DNA of 49,053 nt, taken from contig CAZGFQ010000013.1 of NCBI GenBank assembly GCA_964525185.1, positions 1 through 49,053 on the forward strand. The letters are read 5' to 3'. Within the stretch, counting starts at the first letter, position 1. Every line of letters begins with the position of its first letter. A program made the position numbers and the translations under genes. Positions 7,878 through 15,942 of this stretch are shown in pieces. The notes under the pieces were generated by a model. The model searched no databases. It saw nothing but the letters and a program-made list of their open reading frames with translations, and was not told the origin of the DNA. This DNA is from JABHGY01 sp964525185 (GTDB lineage Bacteria; Fidelibacterota; Marinisomatia; Marinisomatales; UBA1611).

Positions 7878-9503
7878 TCACTGTGTGATATATCCCAACT
7901 CATTATCAGTTTTGATTAATTCCGGGTCTCGTTCAGATTCATCTCCGTAACCACCACCGCCGGGCATTTCCATGGTTACAATGTCACCTTTGTTGAGCCG
8001 AATAATACCTTTGGGTGGAATAAATCGTTCAGGTGAAATGGATATTTTTCCATTGATTGAATCGTTACCACCCTTTAATCCCTTTGAAACGGATTTTAGT
8101 TTTTCTGTTAAAACGGACATATTAACGCCTGTTTCATTTACTACTTCGAAAATAATTTTTTGTCCAAGGCCGCCACGATATTTTCCCATTCCGGCTGAAT
8201 TTGGAATGAGTGATTTTTCATGATATCGAATGGGTGAAGAACTTTCCAATACTTCGATGGGCACATTGGATACATTCGTAGGAAAGCTCAAAATTCCTTC
8301 GCCATCACGAGTAGGTCGTGCGCCATAGCCACCATTCAAAAAGAAATATTCTACAAATTCCATATCATCTCTTTCCGGGTCTCTGCCATTCAAAACAACG
8401 CACCAACAGGGTGCACCACAATCTGATTGAACTTGTTCGGGAACCGCTTGAACCAAGGCGCCAAACACAGGGGCGTGAAGCATATTCCCGGTCATATTTC
8501 GTGCGCCGACGGGTACATATCCAGTGGCATTTAACAAAGAACCCCGTGGCGCTTTAACCGTAATGGGTATAAAGGCACCATCATTGTTCGGCACTTCCGG
8601 GCTAAAGGTGCATTTGATAGGATAAGCCGTATAAGCGTAAGTATAATTCAACACCGCATTGATGCCCAAGGTATGGGCGCCGCTTGTGCCTTCATAATCC
8701 ACCGTAATTTCATCACCATCAATAATGACCGCACATTCGATGGTAATGGGTTCTCCCAATCCGTCTCCATCCGCACCATAGGAATATCGATACGTTCCAT
8801 CGGGCGCTTCGGAAATGGCATCACGCATGGCTTTTTCTGATGCACTAATAATTTGGTCTGCCAGTGATTCGATATCGTCCAATCCCACTTCTTCCATTAA
8901 AGAAATCAGTCCTTTTCGCCCTTGGTCATTGGCCGCAATTTGTGCACGAATATCACCAATCGTTTGCATGGGAGCACGAACATTATTTTCGATTAAGCTG
9001 ATGAGTGTTTCATTTTGGACACCTTCAGCATACAATTTTGTAGGCGGAATGAGTAATCCTTCTTCGTAAGCATCTCTGGCTCCGGCGCCCCAAAGTACGC
9101 CCCCAATATCCGGAACATGGGAAATGGTTCCGATGAATCCAATTATTTTTTCCTGATGGAAAATCGGGGAAACAACACCCACATCCGGTTTATGTCCGGC
9201 ACAAAGTTGGGGATCATTAGTCGTTACCACATCGCCGGGCTTCCAGGAATCCAATGGAAATTTTCCATTCAATAAATACTTTGTCATCATAGGAATGACA
9301 CCCAAAAAGGATGGGACTGAAATTGTGGATTGAGCAATAGATCGACCTTGTGTATCCATAAGAACGACCGCAAAATCGTTGGATTCACGTGTGACCGTTG
9401 AAAAGGATGTGCGCTGGAGAGCAGTGCCGGCTTCATCTACAATGGCCAACAATCGTGACCATAAAATACTTAATGTAACACCGTCAAAATTTTGTTTATT
9501 CAT
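7878..9503 (-). CDS. hyuB: Hydantoinase B/oxoprolinase family subunit (HyuB)
   Basis: This 541-residue subunit pairs with HyuA in ATP-dependent cyclic amide hydrolases (N-methylhydantoinase, 5-oxoprolinase, caprolactamase) and in acetone/acetophenone carboxylases. It shows the family signatures T-R-E-S-N-D-F-A, V-T-T-N-D-P, G-H-K-P-D-V-G-V, and a C-terminal G-G-G-G-Y-G-D. The length fits HyuB-type proteins (500-600 residues). Its ATG overlaps the HyuA stop by 4 nt (ATGA), so expression is coupled. No third small subunit (acetone carboxylase gamma type) follows, which favours the hydantoinase/lactamase branch over carboxylase (inference). Ring-opening of a hydantoin, imide or lactam at the cost of ATP is the likely reaction; the substrate is unresolved. 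Confidence 0.92.
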   Translation of the reverse strand: MNKQNFDGVTLSILWSRLLAIVDEAGTALQRTSFSTVTRESNDFAVVLMDTQGRSIAQSTISVPSFLGVIPMMTKYLLNGKFPLDSWKPGDVVTTNDPQLCAGHKPDVGVVSPIFHQEKIIGFIGTISHVPDIGGVLWGAGARDAYEEGLLIPPTKLYAEGVQNETLISLIENNVRAPMQTIGDIRAQIAANDQGRKGLISLMEEVGLDDIESLADQIISASEKAMRDAISEAPDGTYRYSYGADGDGLGEPITIECAVIIDGDEITVDYEGTSGAHTLGINAVLNYTYAYTAYPIKCTFSPEVPNNDGAFIPITVKAPRGSLLNATGYVPVGARNMTGNMLHAPVFGALVQAVPEQVQSDCGAPCWCVVLNGRDPERDDMEFVEYFFLNGGYGARPTRDGEGILSFPTNVSNVPIEVLESSSPIRYHEKSLIPNSAGMGKYRGGLGQKIIFEVVNETGVNMSVLTEKLKSVSKGLKGGNDSINGKISISPERFIPPKGIIRLNKGDIVTMEMPGGGGYGDESERDPELIKTDNELGYITQ

Positions 9504-11581
9504 GACACATCCATATCAACAACAATGTTCATTTGTTCATCCACAAAGAATGAGCTGTTTGGACCAATCACAAAGGTGGATTCCTTTTCTTCAATAATGG
9601 CAGGGCCACTCATTTTATCTCCAATCGTTAATCCATATCGACTATAAACAGGACATTCTACAGCACAATCTAATTCGGCAAATCTTACATTCCGATGCCC
9701 TTTAAGTGTATCATGATTCCCCGCATCAAACATTTGCTGCAATCGAATTTCCGGAGATGGACCTTTGGTTAATACGCGCCAAGTGACACTTTCAATCGGC
9801 ACGTCATCAATGGTTCGGGAATAAAGCATTTTATATACTTCTGAAAAATTTTCTTCAATTTCGGCAATTGTATTTTGGGATAATGTTTCATTCGGAATGG
9901 ATACTTTAATTTCAAATCCTTGTCCCAAGTATCGCATGTCCGATTGACGAACTACAGTAACATCCGCATCTTGTATTCCAGATTTTGCTAAAAATTCTCG
10001 CCCATCTGATTCCAATTCGCTCAAGAATGTGTTTACTTGACCCCAATCCATACTTGATAACTTATCCACATGACTTCGAACCGATTCTACCGCAACAGGA
10101 GAAACTAAAAATCCGATAGCTGAAGCCACACCAGCGCCCACAGGCGCCATCAGTTGTTTTAAATTGAGTCGCTGCGCCACATGAAATGCATGAACGGGTC
10201 CAGCACCACCAAAAGCCATCATGGTATAATGTCTTGGGTCCTGTCCTTTTTCTAAAATGTGAACGCGGGCTGCATTGGCCATATTTTCATTCACAACACG
10301 ATGGACACCTAATGCTGCATCTTCTACTGATAAGCCTAATGGTTCTGCCAAATGAATTCGAATAGCTTCTTCTGATTTTTGCCGATTCAGTTTCATCGTA
10401 CCACCCAAAAAGTAATCTTGGTTTAAATAACCCAAAACCAAATCTGCATCGGTGACGGTGGGGAATTCTCCACCCCGATCATAGCATGCGGGACCCGGTT
10501 CTGAACCAGCGCTATCTGGCCCAACAGTGAGCAAACCTAATTGATTCACTTTGGCGATGCTTCCACCACCAGCACCAATTTCGATCATATCAATCACAGG
10601 AATTCGAACAGGCAAACCGCTGCCTTTTCGAAATCGTCTCACACGTCCAGCTTCAAATTGATTGGTAATATCCGGCTCATTGTTATGAATCAAAGATGCC
10701 TTCGCTGTTGTACCGCCCATATCAAAGGCGAATAAATCATCACGGTTCGTTTGCTTTCCCACAAATACACCGGCCATGGTTCCGCCGGCGGGACCGGATT
10801 CCAATAAATGAATGGGTGATTTTTTCGCACCTTCAATGGTTGTAAGTCTTCCACTGGAAAGCATAATGTTAATGACGCCGGAAATGTCCATTTCCTGCAA
10901 ACGAGATTCTAATCGGGATAAATAGGTATGTGTTAGGGGTTGAACATAAGCATTCATTGTTGTGGCGGATGCGCGCTCGTATTCTCGTATTTCCGGCATA
11001 ATTTCGCTGGAAATACTGACATAAATATCAGGGAAATGTTTTTGAATATAATCGGCTGTCAATTTTTCATGGTCAGGATTCATAAACCCAAACATGTAAC
11101 AAACCGCAATCGCTTCTACACCTTGATCGATGAGTTTTTGCACAGATGATTTGAGTTCATCTTTGTCAATATCCGTAACGATGGTTCCCTTTTTGTCCAC
11201 ACGCTCCGTAACACCAACGCGTAAATTTCGTGGAACCAAAGGTTTAGGCATTTGAATGTTTAAATCATAAATATCATAACGAAGTTCACGCCCAATTTCC
11301 AAAACATCTTCAAACCCGGCTGTAGTAATGAGTCCTGTTTTGGCGCCTTTTCGTTCAATGATGGCGTTAGTCACCAAAGTTGTGCCATGCAATATACGGC
11401 GAACATCCTTCCCCGAAACCTGATTGTCTGTTAAAACTTGTTTAATACCATTGACAATTCCATCAGTGGGATCACCATAGGTTGTGAGCGTTTTCCCGAA
11501 ATAAAGTTTGTCATTTGATTCATCCAGCAGAACCACATCTGTAAAAGTTCCGCCAATATCAATACCAAGTTGATAGCTCAT
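9500..11581 (-). CDS. hyuA: Hydantoinase A/oxoprolinase family subunit (HyuA)
   Basis: This 693-residue ATP-binding subunit of the hydantoinase/oxoprolinase family phosphorylates the amide oxygen before ring opening. It has an ASKHA-type nucleotide fold: the N-terminal phosphate loop I-D-I-G-G-T-F-T-D-V-V is at residues 7-17, and F-D-M-G-G-T-T-A-K (second phosphate loop) and G-G-A-G-P-V-H-A (adenosine loop) follow. The length is typical for HyuA (650-700). It starts 3 nt from the SDR stop and overlaps hyuB by 4 nt, so SDR-hyuA-hyuB is a tight sub-operon. Together with the + strand dihydropyrimidinase-like gene at 19176, the window has two independent cyclic-amide hydrolase types. Confidence 0.94.
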   Translation of the reverse strand: MSYQLGIDIGGTFTDVVLLDESNDKLYFGKTLTTYGDPTDGIVNGIKQVLTDNQVSGKDVRRILHGTTLVTNAIIERKGAKTGLITTAGFEDVLEIGRELRYDIYDLNIQMPKPLVPRNLRVGVTERVDKKGTIVTDIDKDELKSSVQKLIDQGVEAIAVCYMFGFMNPDHEKLTADYIQKHFPDIYVSISSEIMPEIREYERASATTMNAYVQPLTHTYLSRLESRLQEMDISGVINIMLSSGRLTTIEGAKKSPIHLLESGPAGGTMAGVFVGKQTNRDDLFAFDMGGTTAKASLIHNNEPDITNQFEAGRVRRFRKGSGLPVRIPVIDMIEIGAGGGSIAKVNQLGLLTVGPDSAGSEPGPACYDRGGEFPTVTDADLVLGYLNQDYFLGGTMKLNRQKSEEAIRIHLAEPLGLSVEDAALGVHRVVNENMANAARVHILEKGQDPRHYTMMAFGGAGPVHAFHVAQRLNLKQLMAPVGAGVASAIGFLVSPVAVESVRSHVDKLSSMDWGQVNTFLSELESDGREFLAKSGIQDADVTVVRQSDMRYLGQGFEIKVSIPNETLSQNTIAEIEENFSEVYKMLYSRTIDDVPIESVTWRVLTKGPSPEIRLQQMFDAGNHDTLKGHRNVRFAELDCAVECPVYSRYGLTIGDKMSGPAIIEEKESTFVIGPNSSFFVDEQMNIVVDMDVS

Positions 11582-11584
11582 ATA

Positions 11585-12418
11585 TTAATGCATTTCTTCG
11601 CCGCCGCTCACATTCAGCGCTTCGCCGGTAATGTAATCCGCTTGATCTGATGCAAGAAAAATGCACGCTTTTGCAATATCATCCACTAACCCAACACGAC
11701 CAAGGGGAACTCTATCACGAATGCCTTGAATATAATCATCATAATTCATGCCCATTTTTTCGCTGAAAAATTCATTCTGCCACTGGCCCAATCCCGTAGT
11801 AATATGATTCGGGCAAACAGCATTTACTGTAATTTTATGTTTGCCAAGTTCAACTGCATTGGAACGGGTGAGACCAATCATGCCATGTTTGGAAGCTGTG
11901 TATGCCGCCGCAAAAGGGAATCCGGATTTCGCCGCTTGAGAAGCTATATTAATTATGCGTCCGCCATTTCCTTTGGCAATCATATTTATAGCCGAATGTT
12001 TTGTGCAAAGAAAAGCACCTTTAAGATTTACTTCCAAAACAGCATCCCAGCTTTCTTCTTTGAATTCAACCAAAGGTTCCATGAGATAACCGATGCCCGC
12101 ATTATTCACCATAATGTCAATAGCACCAAAATGTTCGACCGTGGACGAAATTAAATTTTTCACTTCAGATTCTCTCCGCACGTCACACGCAATTGCAATA
12201 GCATCCACGCCTTTGTCTTTCGCTTCTTGAACAATAGCATTCATTTCGTCTGTAGTACCAATGTGACTTTCATCAAATCGATGATCTTTGGCAACACCAA
12301 TATCACTGATGACTACATTGCATCCCGTATCTGCGAATGCCATGGCGATTCCTTTTCCGATACCCGTATCTCGACCGGAGCCGGTGATGACGGCTGTTTT
12401 ACCTGCTAATGTTTTCAT
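11585..12418 (-). CDS. Short-chain dehydrogenase/reductase (SDR)
   Basis: This 277-residue NAD(P)-dependent oxidoreductase of the classical SDR type reduces a carbonyl or oxidises an alcohol. The Rossmann glycine motif is I-T-G-S-G-R-D-T-G-I-G-K-G-I, with an extended loop compared with the common T-G-x-x-x-G-I-G. N-N-A-G is at 105-108. The catalytic residues are Asn131, Ser160, Tyr173 and Lys177 (Y-T-A-S-K). The C-terminus G-E-A-L-N-V-S-G-G matches the family. Asp39 after the second strand (V-V-I-S-D-I) suggests NAD(H) preference (inference from family rule). It heads a tight SDR-hyuA-hyuB unit and lies behind element B and a perfect palindrome at 12450, where its own promoter or an RNA hairpin may lie. 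Confidence 0.93.
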   Translation of the reverse strand: MKTLAGKTAVITGSGRDTGIGKGIAMAFADTGCNVVISDIGVAKDHRFDESHIGTTDEMNAIVQEAKDKGVDAIAIACDVRRESEVKNLISSTVEHFGAIDIMVNNAGIGYLMEPLVEFKEESWDAVLEVNLKGAFLCTKHSAINMIAKGNGGRIINIASQAAKSGFPFAAAYTASKHGMIGLTRSNAVELGKHKITVNAVCPNHITTGLGQWQNEFFSEKMGMNYDDYIQGIRDRVPLGRVGLVDDIAKACIFLASDQADYITGEALNVSGGEEMH

Positions 12419-12449
12419 AAGCCAATCCTGTTTATTATTTTAAAATACA

Positions 12450-12466
12450 AATGATTTAAAATCATT
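12450..12466. promoter_or_regulatory. Perfect 17-bp palindrome upstream of the SDR-hyuAB unit
   Basis: AATGATTT-A-AAATCATT is a perfect inverted repeat with a 1-nt centre, 32 nt before the SDR start codon. Further ATCATT boxes follow near 12541-12556. It could be an operator or a weak hairpin. No matching regulator can be assigned. Confidence 0.45.
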
Positions 12467-12472
12467 ATCATG

Positions 12473-12578
12473 ACCCCTTTGTGTTTCCCCTATGACAGGG
12501 GAAATTGAAAGGATTCCTTGACTAACTCCTTTTTTAAAAATCATTGAAATCATTTTGGAGATTCCCTGTTGTGGATTA
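12473..12578. repeat. Palindromic intergenic element B (degenerate right arm)
   Basis: The left arm (12472-12513) has GACCCCTTTGTGTTTCCCC, then TATGACAGGGGAAATTGAAA and GGA. It is nearly identical to element C at 14287. The right arm is eroded to a GATTCCCTGTTG remnant near 12565. It lies between the REDY-like gene and the SDR, and contains the CCCCTATGACAGGGG hairpin. Confidence 0.6.
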
Positions 12579-12593
12579 ATAAGGAATACATAA

Positions 12594-12905
12594 TTAAGCG
12601 ATTTGTTCAGTTAATATAAACATGGGATTATCTACCATACCTTGGAATTTTCCTGCAATTTCCTGCACTTTTTCATCCTGAACATCTACGCCAAATGCAT
12701 CCATATCATTCACATCAATCACTTCAAAATATTGATAGGGTGGTGCATCATCTGAAAATAATAGTGCTTGGGATTTATATACTTTGAAATCATCAATGGA
12801 ATTCAAAGATTTTACGCCGGGGACATCCTCATCTTTGGCGAATGTTTCATAATCTTCTACCGATTGACCTTCTTTCAAATTGAATAATACTATGAGTGTT
12901 GACAT
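12594..12905 (-). CDS. REDY/HapK-like small dimeric alpha-beta-barrel protein
   Basis: This 103-residue cytoplasmic protein opens M-S-T-L-I-V-L-F-N-L-K-E-G and contains D-Y-E-T-F-A-K-D-E-D-V-P-G-V-K-S-L. That pattern recalls the REDY-like HapK family (a ferredoxin-like dimeric barrel fold). The ATG at 12905 is chosen because AAGGAGAA lies 6 nt upstream; the open frame runs further back into the aldolase gene. It follows the aldolase stop by 14 nt. No catalytic residues are known to me for the family. Context suggests an accessory role in the pathway, perhaps intermediate binding or isomerisation, but this is only inference. It could equally be a distant DUF1330/EthD-like protein. Confidence 0.68.
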   Translation of the reverse strand: MSTLIVLFNLKEGQSVEDYETFAKDEDVPGVKSLNSIDDFKVYKSQALLFSDDAPPYQYFEVIDVNDMDAFGVDVQDEKVQEIAGKFQGMVDNPMFILTEQIA

Positions 12906-12919
12906 TTGATTCTCCTTAA

Positions 12920-13687
12920 TTAATTTTTTGCATCTTTTAAATAAGCTCGTCCCGCAGATACAAGCAAACCATTTACTCCGCCCAAACAAATTTGGACACC
13001 ACGATCGATTAATGCTTTTGCGGCAGCGCCATTGGGGGCAACTGTGCCAACCACAAGCCCGGATTCCGTAACCGTTTTGATGACTTTATCCACCGTTTCT
13101 TTTACATCATTATGCCCAGCGGGACCGTCAATATATCCCATAGACATGGCTAAATCTCGCGGACCAATAATGAATCCGTCAATTCCGGGGACTTTCACCA
13201 TTTCATCTAAATTTTCCAACGCTGAAATATCTTCAAATAAGGGAAGAACCATGGTTTGTTCGTTGGCAAAATTTACATATTCTTCTTGGCTCATTTCTCC
13301 CAACATATAATCAGCCGCGCGAATCGGACCAAGCCCACGATTTCCAATGGGTGGATATTTAACGGCATCTACCATTTCTCGAACCATGTCAGCATTTCGC
13401 ATTCCGGGAACAATTAGTCCCATAATACCCGCATCCATAAATTGTAAAATGAGATGGCGATTTAATTCTCGAACGCGAGCTAACGGTGTCATGCCCCGGA
13501 CTTCACAAGCTCGGGCGAAATTTTCCACTTCCACAACGCCTGCAGGTCCATGCTCACAATCTAAAATGTGATAATCAAATCCAATGAGTCCCATCGTCTC
13601 AATGAGAATAGAATCAGAATTTGGCGCAATACAACCAAAGACCGCTTCGCCATTGGCTAATTTTGTTTTCATTGTGTTTTCTTTCAT
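12920..13687 (-). CDS. HpcH/HpaI-family class II aldolase
   Basis: This 255-residue metal-dependent TIM-barrel aldolase/lyase typically cleaves a 4-hydroxy-2-oxo acid or a related 2-hydroxy-diacid and releases pyruvate or an aldehyde. D-C-E-H-G-P (general-base His), P-L-A-R-V (substrate-binding Arg), F-E-D in the metal-ligand Glu strand and G-P-R-D-L-A-M-S-M-G (metal-ligand Asp) are all present. G-N-R-G-L-G-P is also typical. The ATG at 13687 forms an ATGA overlap with the small hydro-lyase subunit; a second ATG at 13672 is possible. Next to a hydro-lyase it may cleave the hydrated product, as citramalate- or dimethylmalate-type lyases do by other folds (inference). Confidence 0.93.
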   Translation of the reverse strand: MKENTMKTKLANGEAVFGCIAPNSDSILIETMGLIGFDYHILDCEHGPAGVVEVENFARACEVRGMTPLARVRELNRHLILQFMDAGIMGLIVPGMRNADMVREMVDAVKYPPIGNRGLGPIRAADYMLGEMSQEEYVNFANEQTMVLPLFEDISALENLDEMVKVPGIDGFIIGPRDLAMSMGYIDGPAGHNDVKETVDKVIKTVTESGLVVGTVAPNGAAAKALIDRGVQICLGGVNGLLVSAGRAYLKDAKN

Positions 13688-14253
13688 CGTAATTCGTCCA
13701 CTTTTCCTTCTTTAATCACATTTTGAATATAAGAAATCAGTCCACCTGCTTCAGCAACTTCTGCTACGAAAGGAGCCACGGGTGCCGCTTGAATTTCTTG
13801 CCCAGTTGTAAGATTCTTAATCTGTCCTGAAATAGGATCTACTTCCAATTCGTCGCCTGTGGATGCAATTGCTTCGATGCCTTTGCACGTAATGAATGGA
13901 AGACCGTAATTAATGGCATTTCGAAATTGAAGTCGAGAAAAAGATTCGGCAATCACTGCTTTTATGCCAGCGCCCATAAGACCTGTAATAACATGCTCAA
14001 TGCTTTTTCCACCCCCAGCAAAATTATGTCCAGCAACAATAAAGGAATACCCATTGGAGCGAAAACCATTCTCCTTATCAAAATCAGGATGAACTCCACC
14101 CATGACCCATTTACTATTTTCTTCTTTGTCTAATGCGGATGTCCAGAATTCTTGCTTAATAATATCGTAAGCAAAAACATATCCTTCTGCTTTCCAAACG
14201 CTTCCTGTTAGATTTTTAGAATCAATATTTGTGTTATTCATATAGATTGCCAT
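13684..14253 (-). CDS. Aconitase-family hydro-lyase small subunit, pair 2, with a non-canonical active-site loop
   Basis: This 189-residue LeuD-like swivel-domain protein is recognisable from A-V-I-A-E-S-F-S-R-L-Q-F-R-N-A-I-N-Y-G-L-P. The catalytic loop is unusual: instead of N-F-G-C-G-S-S-R-E it reads N-F-A-G-G-G-K-S-I-E-H. It has one extra residue and no Arg where aconitase-family enzymes bind a substrate carboxylate. The central region (residues ~35-65, W-V-M-G-G-V-H-P-D-F-D) also differs from pair 1. It overlaps the aldolase gene by 4 nt. It is separated from its large subunit by the 106-bp palindromic element C. The start may instead be the ATG at 14241; neither has a clear ribosome binding site. 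A substrate different from that of pair 1 is likely. Confidence 0.85.
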   Translation of the reverse strand: MAIYMNNTNIDSKNLTGSVWKAEGYVFAYDIIKQEFWTSALDKEENSKWVMGGVHPDFDKENGFRSNGYSFIVAGHNFAGGGKSIEHVITGLMGAGIKAVIAESFSRLQFRNAINYGLPFITCKGIEAIASTGDELEVDPISGQIKNLTTGQEIQAAPVAPFVAEVAEAGGLISYIQNVIKEGKVDELR

Positions 14254-14287
14254 TTTTAATATTTATTGGATTTAAACAATTTATTTG

Positions 14288-14393
14288 ACCCCTTTGTGTT
14301 TCCCCTATGGCAGGGGAAATTGAAGGGACTTCGGACCTAATTTCTGTTTCAAAAATCCTTGTAATCCCCCTGTCATAGGGGGACATAGGGGGT
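14288..14393. repeat. Palindromic intergenic element C (best preserved copy)
   Basis: This 106-bp element has ~38-bp imperfect terminal inverted repeats. The left arm reads ACCCCTTTGTGTTTCCCC and then TATGGCAGGGG. The right arm, reversed, reads ACCCCCTATGTCCCCC and then TATGACAGGGGG. Each arm also forms its own CCCCTATG-CAGGGG hairpin. It separates the large and small subunit genes of hydro-lyase pair 2. It has no coding potential. Confidence 0.7.
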
Positions 14394-14462
14394 TTAAATA
14401 TTGGTAATGTTAGAAATGTAGCATTAGCAAAACCATCAAAGGTAAAATTTGTCATTTTGTCA

Positions 14463-15764
14463 TTATTCACCATAGGTGACTCCAAAGTTTTCTGGCATGG
14501 GTAAATCTCGCGGGTCAGCAATCGTTCCTGTAAGTGCAGACGCAGCACACACGGCAGGGGATGTTAAATATATTTTTGCTGATTTACTTCCCATACGTCC
14601 TTTCATATTTCGATTCCCCGCACTCAAAACAACATCGCCATCTCCAGCTACGCCACGATGCGTTCCGAAACACGGCGCACAACCGGATGTGCCAATGGCT
14701 ACACCTGCTTTTACCAATGTGGATACATATCCCTTTTCCATGGCTTCTAAATATTGGGTTTGACTTGCTGGAACCATGAGCATATTTATGTCGGGATGAA
14801 CTTGTTTGTCCTCCAAAATGGCGGCGGCAATGCCAAAATCTTCTACACGGCCATTGGTGCAGGTGCCAATGAAAATTTGATTCAATTTTGTTCCAACAAC
14901 TTCTTCAACTGAAACTACATCATCTAAATTATCCGGTTTGGCAACAACAGGTCCCACGTTGGAAATATCAATTTCATATTCAGCTTCATATTCAGCATTT
15001 GAATCACTTGCAACCATTCCCCATTCGCCTTTGGCTACACCCTTCAAATAAGCTTGCGTTTTATCATCGGGCGCAACAATGCCATTTTTTGCACCAAGGT
15101 CCACTGTCATATTGCATAGGGAAATTCGACCACCCATGGACAAATCATTCATGGCAGGTCCATCATATTCTAACGCTTTATAAATAAGGTCACCATTCCA
15201 ATGCATCATATTCATAATGTGAAGAGACAAATCCTTTCCCATGACCCAGGGCTGCCATTTCCCTGTAACATGGAATCTTACTGTTTCCGGAACACGAAAC
15301 CATCCTTTTCCAGTTGCCATGGCTACAGCTGCATCGGTCACGCTTACAGCATTTCCAACAGCACCCACAGCCCCATAAGAATTAGCATGAGAATCGGTTC
15401 CAATACTGACGGTTCCAGGTAAAACGTGTCCATCTTCTACCATAATTTGATGCGCAATACCTTGTTTACCGAAATCATAAAAATGAGTGACGTTATGTGC
15501 TTTAACAATCGCTCGCCATTCATTGAGCAAATTGGCAAATGCTTCGGTGGGAGGTGGAACTAAATGATCTGAAACACAAATCACCTTATCGCGATCAAAT
15601 AAATCATCTGTGCCCAATGAATCAAATATTTTAAAGGTAGATTTACCCAAATAATCCATTGTCATGATAGAATTCACGTCTGCCCAGACTAATTCGCCGG
15701 GGCGCACAGAATCTCTGCCACTCTGTTTTGCCATAATTTTTTCTGTTAGTGTAAAGCCCGCCAT
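14463..15764 (-). CDS. Aconitase-family hydro-lyase large subunit, pair 2 (LeuC-like)
   Basis: This 433-residue [4Fe-4S] dehydratase subunit is the first gene of the leftward cluster. Cluster ligands are Cys302 (I-G-T-C-T-N-G-R) and Cys362/Cys365 (S-G-C-A-P-C-F-G-T-H-R). I-G-T-D-S-H-A and N-M-K-G-R-M-G-S support the family. It is 23 residues longer than the pair 1 subunit and clearly diverged from it, so the two pairs are not a recent duplication. The ATG at 15764 has a GAGAGGAGAA Shine-Dalgarno about 10 nt upstream. It is transcribed away from the GntR regulator across the TGGT-ATG-ACCA operator region. It is therefore likely to be directly controlled. Substrate unknown; citraconate/maleate-like diacids fit the context. 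Confidence 0.92.
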   Translation of the reverse strand: MAGFTLTEKIMAKQSGRDSVRPGELVWADVNSIMTMDYLGKSTFKIFDSLGTDDLFDRDKVICVSDHLVPPPTEAFANLLNEWRAIVKAHNVTHFYDFGKQGIAHQIMVEDGHVLPGTVSIGTDSHANSYGAVGAVGNAVSVTDAAVAMATGKGWFRVPETVRFHVTGKWQPWVMGKDLSLHIMNMMHWNGDLIYKALEYDGPAMNDLSMGGRISLCNMTVDLGAKNGIVAPDDKTQAYLKGVAKGEWGMVASDSNAEYEAEYEIDISNVGPVVAKPDNLDDVVSVEEVVGTKLNQIFIGTCTNGRVEDFGIAAAILEDKQVHPDINMLMVPASQTQYLEAMEKGYVSTLVKAGVAIGTSGCAPCFGTHRGVAGDGDVVLSAGNRNMKGRMGSKSAKIYLTSPAVCAASALTGTIADPRDLPMPENFGVTYGE

Positions 15765-15838
15765 TTAAAGCAATTCTCCTCTCGAAATGAATCCAGTCAT
15801 AAATATTTTATATGATTAATGCTTGAAAATCTGTATGT

Positions 15839-15873
15839 TAAGTGGTATGATGGTATGACCATTAGACCACTTA
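15839..15873. promoter_or_regulatory. Nested GntR/FadR-type operator in the divergent promoter region
   Basis: A 35-bp inverted repeat is centred on 15856, with 14 of 17 pairs matching. The inner site is ATGGTATGACCAT (TGGT-N3-ACCA, 15851-15861). The outer arms are TAAGTGGT (15839-15846) and ACCACTTA (15866-15873). TGGT-N3-ACCA is the known core for FadR-subfamily regulators such as PdhR and LldR. It sits 70 nt before the GntR gene at 15943 and 75 nt from the leftward start at 15764, as expected for an autoregulated divergent control region. Confidence 0.75.
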
Positions 15874-15942
15874 TATCACGAAGAGACTAAAGATTTATTT
15901 CAACTTTTGCAATACAATTTTTAGCAATTAATAGGATCAAAA

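Noticed and set aside
7878..11581. Acetone carboxylase
   Set aside because: No small gamma subunit gene follows. HyuA/HyuB sizes and neighbours fit a hydantoinase/lactamase better, although sequence alone cannot exclude a carboxylase.
7663..14393. CRISPR-like repeats
   Set aside because: The three palindromic elements are kilobases apart, have no regular spacers and no cas genes.
15907..15934. TTGCAA...TAATAG promoter just before the GntR gene
   Set aside because: It would start transcription at about 15941, leaving no room for the TAGGATC ribosome binding site. Not convincing.
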